A DNA stretch of 64,000 nt from Henricia sp. BOLD:AAB3569 (lineage: Eukaryota; Echinodermata; Asteroidea; Spinulosida; Echinasteridae). The position numbers and the translations under genes were made by a program. Below, piece by piece: positions 10,001-22,000 of the stretch. How positions within the stretch are numbered: position 1 is the first letter of the stretch; each line of letters starts with the position of its first letter. The notes beneath the pieces were generated by a model. It made no database searches. It was not told where the DNA came from and saw only the letters and a program-made list of their open reading frames with translations. The stretch lies in the NCBI GenBank assembly GCA_037783545.1, contig JBBELK010000386.1, positions 992,001 through 1,056,000 on the forward strand. The letters are read 5' to 3'.

Positions 10001-13000
10001 CGCGTGCGGTCGTGTTGCACTCGCCTACCGGCCGTTGACGCAACTTGGGAAAATATACGATAATCACGTTACACAAGTCAAACACGGGGTAGTTTGTTTA
10101 ATGGATATATAGTAAATGTTAAAGTTAAAATGGTGATGAATGTTGTGGTCGATTTAAAATTAAAAACAGTTTTTACTCCACTGCGTATTCTGAAAGGTTC
10201 TAAAATTGGGTTAGCTTTTGTTTTCGGAAATAACGGGGGGAGGGGGGTGGGGGTGGGGGGGGGGGGGGGGGGGGGGTTTCGACCTGGTTGGCACGATTCT
10301 TTACCCGCCTTTCACCTCTGGCGTCCCGGGTTTATTCCGGGCCGCGTTTTCCCCCGGGGATTTCTCTGGGTTTTTTTCCTCCCATTGCATCTCCGTCTTC
10401 ATCATCTCAAGCTGATAATAAAGTATAGATAAAGCTAAAACCGTATACATTAGATGGCATAAAGGGCTTGCCGGAGATGCAATACAACTTACTAAAATAT
10501 GTACAACATTTTCCCTTTTCCCCGTATTATTTTAGAGCAAAGAGCTATATAGGTGCATGGATCCAACGGCTATTTAGTGTAGTAACTGAACCAGCGGTCA
10601 ACAACAGTGTGACCACGAGCACGGCCCTCGGTCAATCAGCGAGCATGGGTCAATAGTAATCACGTAGCGGTAAAAGGAGTCAAACTGACCGGGCGTGCGC
10701 GCTGTCATCACCCGGGTCTATTTCAGCCAAACTCCGGTCGATGAGGTGTCTTAGGTTTCGCAACCCTAAAACACTCGTAATGACCGGGTGTTGAGGCGAA
10801 AGTCTTTTTATGACATGCCCTGTTACACGGCAGTATATTTTGTTGCAGAATTGCACTGATGGGATGTTTGAAAACAACCTACCCCCCTCTGCTGAGCGAC
10901 GTCGGCGCTCGCATGGCCTGGCGAAAATTTTCGGTACTTCCACTGGCGCCCTCCCACAGTATTAACGTCCAGCACACCCCCGCCCCCTCCCCCAGTCGCG
11001 CCCCCGGCCCCCAGTCTCCCCCTAAGGAGAGAACCCTGGCTACGCTGCTGTAGAGATACGTTTATTTCAGATCATTTGAAATTGCGAAACTAGTTGACAG
11101 ATATATAGGCCTACTTCATGTTATTTTGATTTTTGTTATTTCTGAATGCTGGAATTTATGCAAGATATTAATATTTTATATATTTCTTTTACATAAGGGA
11201 TCAATTAACATAAATTTGTCTTAGAGGTTCTTAAGTTTACGACGTACGGAGCTGGTTTTTGCTCAGGTTGGTTTTATTCATGCATATCTTCAATCACACA
11301 GGGGGATAAAACTATTTGTAACGGTTCACCAATCATGTATACTGTCTTTAACAAAATTATATGAAAATGTCAGCTGTCCTTGTACCAAATGTTCAGGCCT
11401 ATGCGCAGCTATTTGGGCATGTATAATCAAAACATAAAACACAGTGCATTGATATGATAGCGTGGACAGTTAAACTTGTAATTTTGAAATATAGCGGCAC
11501 GAATAACCCTCCCCCACCCCCCACCCGGCCCTCCATATACATCTGCAAAAGCCAACAGATAACTGATTTCGGGCATACCGTTAATCTTCTAGTAAAACAA
11601 CAGTAATTTGAACCCGGACAATCTGTCAACTCAAGTGTTTGCCCTCCACGCGCGCCGCGGACCAAATTAAATTGTCATTCTATGCTTTTCGCGCGCAATT
11701 TAATTGGCACTGATACCTGCTATGTCGACGACCGTTTCATTAATGCCTTAATTGTCTTTCTTAAAATTACCAATATGGATTTTCGATCAGATAGTACCAT
11801 ACATGAAACAGTCGTTGGGTACTTTACTAATTGCAAAATTGCCACACGAGGAAACAGTGACGATCTTGCTTTTAATATGATACCTAATTTGGGGTAGTGT
11901 TTCATATGAAATGGATGGACACCAAAAACGGAACAGCGATTTTTATGGAGGTTTAAGAAGACATGGACTATACAGTTGCAACTAGATAAATGATACGTAA
12001 TCAGTGAAATACCTTCAATTTATTTATGGAATTTATAAGATATTCATGAAATTCATAAGATGCTCGAAAAATGTCACAAAATTGTAATCAGCCATTTGCC
12101 CTCGGAAAACCTAACTCAAATAGAAGATAGAAGTGGTTCCAACTGTCCAATGCAATGATTCCACCCGACATGAATTTTTTTATAAGAAAAATATAACTGA
12201 GGATGAATTTATATAAATTCGTATGCACACGCATTTTTACTAGGGCGCCCTCATGTGAACGAAACTAGGTCCTTGACTACCGTGGTATATATGGCGCTGT
12301 TTACCGTGCAGTATAGCAAGGGAACCAGCCTAAATAGGAGAGTGGCTTCGCACAATGTCTTGAAAGAATTGGACACGGTTTTTCTAATCATTGTTTTCTC
12401 GGAATGTATGAGGTAGGCCTACTGAGCTGACTTATACACAGGTTGGTTTTTATCATACACATCCTCAATCACACATGGAGATAAGGCCGTTTGTAACAGT
12501 TTTCCAATCTTATCTTTAAACGCACAACGCCTCAAAATTTCGGTCAAAAACCCTTTGTCGTTTCCAGAGCCGCAAATACATTTTTTAAACGGACATAAAA
12601 TTCCAATATCGTTCGTTTGAGAACATCTTTGGAGTTGGACATTTCAGCAATAATTTTCCTGTCCGTGTAGCTATACTTCATTTATCGATCTAATGCCATG
12701 GCTATCAAAATTTCTATCGGCGACTACATTGTTTCCAGCTAAAACGTGGCTTATATCAAAGTACAATGATCCATTTTTGCCACACTTTATGAATAAATCG
12801 TGCCAAGAAATAATGATTGAGCCGCAACCAACCGGCACTCAAATTACCAATGTCTCATGTCTGTTCCGTTTTCCTTTGAAATCTTCAGACCAATTTGTCG
12901 GCCTCAAAAGTAAATAAGTGTTCCCGACAGCGGGGAAAAATGTGGCACAGTTCGGAAACTGTAATCGATTGGATTTTTCCTGACCTATTTTTTTCTCGCG

Positions 13001-16000
13001 GATTGGAAAGTCTAAAAAGAATAGTGCATGACCTTATAGCTTTCGTTGTTGAAGGAATATCGATCATTTTGTTAGACGGAATCAGAAATGATCCCAGAGA
13101 TCAAAGATTTCGATCAGGATCTGCGCGAAGTTAACGAGTTCACCTTAGATCTGCGCAGATCTGGATCTGGTTCCATCTGAAACAAACACGCCCACAGTAC
13201 AGCAAAATGGCGGTTATCTTCCCGGATTTTGAACCCCGCGCGCGTGACGTCACACTTCTAAAACAAATACTAAATTGCGACCACGAAGCAACAAATTAAC
13301 TATGACAAATATTTCTGTCAGTCCTTTTGCAAACATCATGCGTTTCCCAATCCACGGCTTTGACAAATAAACACCTGACGTTTTCTTTGCTTTCAAACAC
13401 AGTGTATTTAACACTCCATATAATTCGCGTGGTCTGAATAGTTTTCACCTTCTAATGAGCGCACTTGGCGTCGCAGTTCATTGCAAATATCACCGTTGTT
13501 TGTTTAATATTTCCTTGCACATCTTAATGCACCACGATATAGGACAGAGGGTATATTTTCAATTTTCAATTTATTTCCACATAACCTCCACATGAGTTGT
13601 AAAAATAAAAATCATTACAACATCATAAGTACTTAAAGGCAGAGGCTCGTCAGCAATGCGCGCGCGCCAAATTCGTGCCACGAAATACGCAGCTCCGTAG
13701 CAAAGGCATGGAGCTAGCTGCGTATTCTGTGGCACGAAATTGGCGCGCGCGCATTGCTGACGAAACTGTGCCTTTAAAGGCAACTGTATCATTTGCAATG
13801 ACCCCAAAAGTTAATTAACGAGTTGACTAGGAAAACCTTCCTCAAAGTAAAGATTGAACTGGTAGCAACTATCCAATGAAATGTTTCCGCCCGAGACGAT
13901 ATAATTTTACCAGAAAATAGTCCATGAAGATGAAATTATTTAGATCGTTTGCAAACGATTTACTTCTCATTTGGGCGGTCCGAAATGGGCGCTGTGTACT
14001 GCGTGTATATATGCTGTTCCAACGCGATTCAGAGTGCATGACGCGAGCTACAGAGTACGCGACCGACTGAGAACGAATATTTGAAACACCCAGTCAAGAC
14101 CAGTAAAACGCACATGGATTTTCAGGTTTTTAGAAGGTGTGGTACATTTGACGGAGCTGAATCTTCTTTGTATGAGTTTGTTGATGTCCTTCTTTTGATT
14201 TATATTGGTTTTATTCCCAGAATCGCTCAAAAACAGATCATCTATATAGGCCTTTAAATTAAAACGGAAATAATTTTATATATAATAAGACAACACTATT
14301 CTTTAGTTATGTGAAGCTGCTGTTCTTTGTTCTTGAAATTCGTAAAAGAAGATTTTTATCTGCATTTCACATAATGCCTTTAAACACTCAGTAGACTGTT
14401 TCACTTTAAGGGCAAGACACTTAAATTTCAAGTCCACATCACGCACTTTCCAGCTTTTTTCAAGACACATTAAAGGTAGACGACCGCTTATTTTTTCCCC
14501 CATGCATCCTGTTGTTATCACGAATTGCCTCGTCAAAATGTTCACAACACCACGCATGGCTGAACAAAGATCCCTACTTCCAGTCCATTATAGTGCTCTT
14601 CTAACGTGCTGTGGTCACGTCCTTTTGAGAATGAAAAAGTGCAGGTTCTTTCAAAATGTCAATAGGGGAGATAATTTGATGGGAGTGCAATCCTTTTACA
14701 CCTCTCTGAACAGTCTTGAGAAAAAGCAAAAACCACGACAAGTGTTTTGCTAATTTTTTGAAGAAGACACTTTAAAGGTCCATATATCATTTGCAAGATG
14801 AAACTTTTTATACAGATTGGCATTTGTAGTATGAGAAGGGCCCTCTTGAGCAAGAGTACAAAAGTCGACACTTTCGGACTGTACTAACTCGCGAAACCCG
14901 TTTGACCAGGTCTCGGTGGTTAGTTGACAATTTGTACTAACTGGCGAGGCCCGTTACTTGATTTAAATACATGACCAGGTCTCAGTGGTTAGTCCTAACT
15001 AGCGAGACCTGTTACTTGATTTAAATACATAACCAGGTCTCAGTGGTTTTTAGTTGACGGTTTGTACTAACTGAGTAGGTGAGGCCCGTTTCTTGATTTG
15101 AATACATGACCAGGTCTCAGTGGTTAGTCCTAACTAGCGAGACCCGTTACTTGATTTAAATACATAACCAGGTCTCAGTGGTTAGTTGACAATTTGTACT
15201 AACTGGTGAGGCCCGTTTATTGATTTGAATACATGACCAGGTCTCAGTGGTTAGTCCTAACTAGCGAGACCTGTTACTTGATTTAAATACATAACCAGGT
15301 CTCAGTGGTTAGTTGACAATTTGTACTAACTGGCGAGACCCGTTTCTTGATTTAAAAACATGGCCAGGTCTCAGTGGCAAGTTGACATATTTGGACATCA
15401 AAAACGGGGAACATCTTGGCGTACAATGTCGAAACACACCAAAGCATAAGAGCTATGAGAATCAATTAAATTTCATGAGTACTGCCTGACATTTCACCGG
15501 GTGCTTATTCAGCTGACGACAAGTTTAGGCGGGAATTTGTCTCCCCGATTTTTATGTTTGTGTTTTCATCTGTCCTCTTAAGTAGACATTCTGACTGCTT
15601 CGAATTTCTTGGTTATATGTAGATGGTAGCTTGAGCAAATACCATTTTGGACGGAAATAAATTCACAGTGATGTTTGTTCCCATTGCTATCAACACTTTG
15701 AGTAAGGTTTTTCTTGGAAGCTCATGAAAAACAAAATTGCAAATGATATATTGGGCCTTTAAGGCGCTTTTTTGAATTTTACTCTCGAGGCTAAAAGGTT
15801 GAAATCATGCGGTCGTGATGTTGACTGCTAAAACGTTCATAGAGTCGCGCCAATTTCTTCAAAGCTGTGAAAATTGGATTTATTAGGTGGGATTTTATCT
15901 TCAGCACTGAGAAAAATCTAACATATCCCCACCCACACGGATATTTGCAAGCACATTAAATTCCCCCGTCTGTTTTGGTCCGGAAGATCCATTAAGGAAC

Positions 16001-19000
16001 CGCCCGCTTCGTGCGCGGGAAACATTTTTCGCGGCACAGTAGCACGATCCAAACAAGCCTTGTTACGCCTTTCGACCTCCGCGTGCCCAACTAAATTGTG
16101 TCCTGGTTGTTTATTTTATTAGTTGACCATGCAGCACTTTGCATTCCAAGTGTTTCAATCTTCGTACACTTTTCGAGTGTATTGTACCTTTTGGTTGTGA
16201 ATTATCATGCGCTGCGCTGGTTCCCTGTCTCTATATTGCACAAAATAGGCACGCGTAAGCCAGCTATTCTTGGGTTTCACCGGTTGCTATCCGCCATTAC
16301 TGTGTCCATACCAACTTTTAAATAAAAACAAAATAAATACAAATTATAATAGAAAATCTATGCATATTGCATTTTTGAAATTATTTTTCTCTCAGTAATT
16401 GTGAGAAGTGCATATTCCATCTGTCCTTTTTCCACCCACCGCATTCCGCAAATCTTATAACTGATGGCAACTCAATATGCAATCATAACGCAATTTTGAT
16501 CCCGCTAAAAGCCCATTTATTATTTTCAAGTTGGCAAAAAGCCCGCGCGGTAATTTTTTCAAAGCGAATCAATTGAGTATTAAGCCGCGCCATTTTTCAC
16601 TAACGTATACAATTAAAGGCGAGCTCTGATGCCGACAAAAATAGACTGCAAATACAGGGGCGATAAGTACAAAATTAAAGCCCAATACATCATTTGCAGT
16701 TATCCAATATTTTACTTCACGAGTTGACAAGAAAAATCTGACTAAAAGTGTCGATAGCAATGGTAACAAACACCACATGATTTGTTTTCCCATGTAAAAT
16801 GGTACCTTTGTGGGAGAAATTGCTAGCTGAAGGTGTTTTTTAAAAAATCGTTTGTAAACGATTTTTTACCATTCATTCCACACAAAAAACATGCATGGAT
16901 TTTTATGGTTTTCTGAAGTACTACTGCATCTATGTGGCTGTTTATCAACAATATTCTTTAGTTGCTGGTGTTTCTGGAATTTGTAAAAATATATATTTTA
17001 AAAAATCTGCAAATGATATGCCTTTAAGCCAATCATCCATTTTAATGAAGTGCAATTCTTTCTCAACAATTTCCTGATATACTGAACGTTTCCACTATAT
17101 ATCAAACTGATTGGTCATTAGTCTTGCAGTGGCGTCAATTTTCTCTTTCGTTGTCAAATCCAGCCCCAACTGGCCGCGAAGAACCCGGTGTAGCTGAAGT
17201 GGTGGGGCAGGAAAACGCTTAATGTCATTCGCGAAAAAATAAATGGAGTGTCGGAAAAACGTTGAAAGTGCATGTGTCCCATAATTATGTACGTGTCATG
17301 TAGATTGGTCCGCATTGAGAAGTGCCGGTGATTCCCATACAGTGGCATAGTGACGGTGTTAACATAATTTTATTCAACCATTTAATAAAATAGATCTTTA
17401 CACGAATGGAAGTTGGAAGTGGTTCCAACTGTCCAATGATTCCACCCGAGATAATATCTTTTTATGAGAAAACAATAACTGAAGGGCGGATTGCAATATG
17501 CGGTCTAAGACCAGTCTATAGGTCTATAGCTGGCTAATGCGGCTTCCACTAAGACATGTCTTTAATTATAGCCCGCTTGCAATATCGTTGTCTTAAAGTT
17601 AGACCAGTCTTAAAATTGAAGCTTGCGGCGAGTAGGCTATAATTTTGGGACACCGTGCTACATTTCGTAATTTTGCATGAAAAAAGACGAACAAAACGCA
17701 CATTGTGCCCATTCTAGCAGAGCCTTTTTAGTGTTATTTGATAACTTTCGCGGTCAGTTTCTCCGCAAAAACTGCACCACACTCGCGTCATCAATTAGTG
17801 GCTTCGTGAGGACGTTTGTTTGGCTTGAAACCACGCAAGGATAGCCGGCTACGTCCCTTTGGCGTTAAGATGTGTTTTTTTCGGCTGGTTTATTGCAATG
17901 GGCTAAACCAGCGACTAAGCCGAGACTGGCTAAGTTGGATAGCCGGCTATAAAAGACCGGTCTTAGACCAGTGGCTAAGTCGATTTTATTGCAATCCGCC
18001 CCAGGAGATTGTTTATGCTGTAACGGGGGTGCTAGATCTTGTACAAGCCCGATTGGCTTTTAAAAAAATGATCTAGCATCCCATACATCTTCAAGTAATA
18101 AATATGTCATTACCAACCTGTGTTGATTGTATATTAAAGAAGGTATGAAAATAAACTATAACCATATAACCATAACCATATAACCATATAACCATAACCA
18201 TAACACCATAACCAGAACTGGAGATAAATTTATATAATTGCGTGCATGTGCACGCGGATTTTTACACGGCCGCCATCATGTGATTTAGGTCCCTCACTAC
18301 TGTGGTAGGCCTACATTGTATTATGACTACGTTTTCCGTGTACTATAACCATGGGAACTAGCCTTAATAGGACGATGGCTTTGCACAATTTCTTGAAAGC
18401 ATAGACACCGTTTTTCATTGTTTTCTCGGAACATAGATGAGGTACTGAGCTGACTTATACACAGGTTGGTTTTTATCATACACATCCTCAATCACACATG
18501 GAAATAACGCCGTTTAATTGTAATAGTTTTCCAATCTTTAATTTTTTTGTCAAAATATTACCAATTTATTTTGTTCTTGATTTTTGTGCAGCAGTGTTTG
18601 GAGATACGAGGAATCTCATTAACAACATATTACTGGACTACAACCCGCTAGTACGCCCCGTCATTAACGAGTCAGTCACGGTGACCGTGTACCATGAAAT
18701 CGTTCCAGTCAACGTCATCTCATTTGTAAGTATTATATCTCTATATTTTAGTATTGTTTGTTAATTCGATTGTTTTTTCTTTCTTTCTTGACTAATTACT
18801 GAAATAGCGAGACAGTAAACTATAGTCTATCGCAACGCCATAGACAGCATATGCTTTTTAGAAAAACATGAAAATTGAGTTTGGAAAATCTGGATGCAGT
18901 GAAAAACAACTTGGCTCCACCGGGATTCGAACCGCGGACCTTCTGCTTTACTTTACGTAAACTATAAGTTTTTGTACAATTCTGTACAATTTGCTTCAGA

Positions 19001-22000
19001 ATTTCAATGAAAGACGAATTTAAAAGAAGAAAGTGTTTCCAATGTCTTTTGTAAAAGATCAATTTTAATTTATAATTGTCCACCCTTTTGAACCTATTTT
19101 GGTTCAGACTTATTTTGTTAGATTACATGAATTATAACAAGGGACGAATGGTGGATTCAAACAGCCTTTTGGCCTGTAAATTTGAGAAAAAGCGGCGTGT
19201 GAATCCGGCCTAATTTTAGCTCGTTCATGTGATATATTTTAAAATGTGACCTCGTGTGCACTTGATGCAAATTAAATCTGTGTTGTTATTATATTATCGG
19301 TGTACAAGTAATCGATATACGCCCCGGAGGTGGAGCCATGCCTTTTAACGTTCAGCAAAAGCCGCGTGTCTAAGGTTGGACTGTCTAGAAAAAAAAGCGC
19401 GAAAATATTGAAGGTTCACCTTTTATATCGATCATGGCTTTTAGCGATGTTATCAAAGTAAAATGTTCGGGCCGTCGCGACGGGGCTGTTGGCAGTGCGT
19501 AAGAACCGTTTCATTGAATATTGCCCGAAATATGTGAGGAACAAAGGCACCGAAGTATATGAACCGAACTCAATAATGACATTTGTAAATATTATTATAA
19601 CTTAAAACCTGTAAATTGTATTCAAAATATTTTAACACAAAAACAGATGAGTTATCTAAGCTCATTCTAGTACCCCATTTGCCCAATTTCGTTCAATATT
19701 AACGACGCAGCAGTGTTTCTAAAGGCTAGTATATAATTTTATGATGGTAACTTTCCTATAAGATTTGTTGAAAATTACCTAACACTATAAAATACATATA
19801 GTCCAAGATAATTTCAACAAATCTTTTGGGAAATTTGTGGCCAAACTCGCACAGTAGGCCTGCTATAAAAGACCCTGTGTTCACCCAAGGAAAACGTATT
19901 TCACACGCGTTACAAAATAACGGCAGATGTTTCAATTGCACACTGATTAAAAAACAAGAGTCCAAATTAAAACACAATACGCAGCACTGCATTTTGCATT
20001 AGGTTCGCGCGTTTGACCACTCGGAAAATCACCTGCCGCGTCCACCGGACGCACAACAAATTGGATTTTTCTCCAATTTGGTCCTATCTTAACACCTTGT
20101 TGCGCGATAGCATGCCCTTGGTTCAATGTCCGGTCAAAGCCTTATGGATTCATTCGATAAAGCAACATTTCTTTGGACGATGAGATCGCTTAATTCAACG
20201 AAGCAAACTCTGTATTATATGCAGACTCTTCTTTTGACGATTTAATTTGACACGAAACGAGATATGGGCACAATACAGCTTGTTTTGATGTTAGAAAACT
20301 CAATTTAGAAAACTCAAAAATGTCAATTTAAATATATTTATTTAAAAAAAAACGTCAAAATTTTGCTATGAACATTCGCACAAGTTGAAACTACATGTAC
20401 ATGTAGTTCAACTTTCTGCGATTTCGTGGCTCGAAAACTTCGCCGTGTACGTCAAATTCGCTTCCGCGTTCGCTTTCGTGTGAAGTACGAAACAGCCTTT
20501 ATTTTTTTAAAAACTACAGGTGGGAAATTTTAAAGTTAATTACCGGTTTGTCATTTTCAACCTCATTTCAGAAGTGTAGGACTGAAAATGACACATGCAC
20601 CTGTGAAAAAAGGTTGGCAGGTGTCTCAGTATAGCGCGCCAAAACATTTTGCCGCCATATTTTTGCCTTTATGTTGCCGCAAGAGCGACGGAAACAGAAC
20701 AGAGTCGTTAGTACGGCAGATTCACACGAGGGGCGTTCGAGATGTTTACATCGTGTAACAGGGGGTTTACAGGGGAACGCCCCAGAAGATGCAAAACGAA
20801 CGACACAGGGTTTCGCTTTGAATTCTGGGAACACAGGTCAAAGGTTGTTGCCAGGTGGGGCTTTATAAACGCTGTTATCGTTTGACTCACGATGAAAAAT
20901 AAAGCCGGCGCCACGCAAAATTAGGTACCTACCGTATAATAAATGTTGCCAATGCCCACAGACATCTACTGATTATGTATTAAGCAAAATGTATTTATTT
21001 TACAGCCCTATTCCCTTCTATTTTGTGTCATAAATCTGTTTTTCTTCGTACTCACGTCTGGATTCCAAACTGTCCGCCATGTTTTACGGCTCACGGTTAC
21101 TAGGTGACGTCACTACACCGAGCTTTACACCACATAAATTTCAGATTTGTAATAAGAAAAATATGGCAAATGATATGGTATAAAAATCTCAACATCCATG
21201 GGAAACCTGTGGGCTCAAAAATGTGATCTGGACGCGCTCCTTTGAAGGTCAGGCCTAGGCCCTGACGTCATTGTAATGTTCCTACAGTCATGACTAAGCA
21301 TGCATTACAGTCTGATACTTAAGGCGCCGTCTTTTTTTGGGCACGTTGGGGTAGTTTTCGCTTGAAGCTATTTTTTGCAAAACATGGGCGAATTAGAAAA
21401 GATTTAAGGTATGTGACAATAGCTGATTTTAAACTATAGGTATGAGAGTCTCACTACAACCTGCTCTGGGAAAAAAGGTAGTACAAGTCGCGAAGGCTAG
21501 GTCAAGTTTTTGCGACCATAAGTAGAAATCTGTGGCGGATCCACGCTCATTAAAATACAAAAAAACAATGGAAATTCCTGGCAGCGCCCAGATACCGCCT
21601 GGAATGTCCGTGCTCCGCCTGGAATTTCCATTGTGTTTTGGTATTTTAATGAGCGTGGATCCGCCACAGATTTATATACTTATGGTCGCGAAAACTCGAC
21701 CAAGCCTGCGCGACTTATACTATGGAGCGGGTCACATTATTATGACCACATGCGATCATTGTCGCAATTTTACCAGGGGCATGTTTTTGCGGTCAGAACC
21801 AGATACTCGTTTCTGGCGCAATGGTATAGGACGCACAATTTCTCGAAAGCAGATGGGCACGTTTTTTAAATGTTGTCTCTCAACGTAGATGAGGTACTGA
21901 GCTGACTTACACACGGATTAGTTTTTATCATATACATCCTCAATCACACATGTAGATAACGTCATTTTAAAACCGTTTTCCAATAATCTGTCTTAATATT

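Larger units (their letters stand above)
17395..18535 (+). repeat. Family A element, copy 3, split by a nested MITE and a microsatellite
   Basis: The left part (17395-17483) ends in AACAATAACTGAAG. The matching right part resumes at about 18218 with GGAGATAAATTTATATAATT, then the GCGTGCATGTGCACGC palindrome and the usual tail to TTTTCCAATC at about 18535. Between them lie a 518-bp MITE and an (ATAACC)n microsatellite. The tail ends about 55 bp before exon 2. Confidence 0.8.
7044..18591 (+). other. nAChR intron 1 (11.5 kb)
   Basis: A GT-AG, phase-1 intron with no convincing exon inside. Its named repeats include a family C remnant with a G tract (7620-7850), a foldback (about 7935-8070), a complete family C MITE (9551-9890), a poly-G tract (10231-10277), family A copies (11225-11350, 12105-12515 and an interrupted one at 17395-18535), a compact foldback (13637-13773), two TTAA MITEs (14776-15758 and 16679-17023), a family D fragment (16270-16320) and a 518-bp nested MITE. 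I see nothing recognisable in 8100-9500 or 12550-13550. Confidence 0.85.

Noticed and set aside
10094-10432. Glycine-rich reading frames at 10.1-10.4 kb (likewise 42.2 and 48.0 kb)
   Set aside because: Poly-Gly comes from poly-G tracts; the remaining residues show no protein character.
10680-11053. Overlapping frames with Arg-rich or Pro-rich peptides
   Set aside because: Composition follows from local GC and a C-rich stretch; no domain, splice sites or partner exons.
14885-15375. CRISPR-like array
   Set aside because: The spacers are themselves repeated, the units alternate in two types, the array lies inside a MITE and the DNA is animal; it is a satellite-like repeat.
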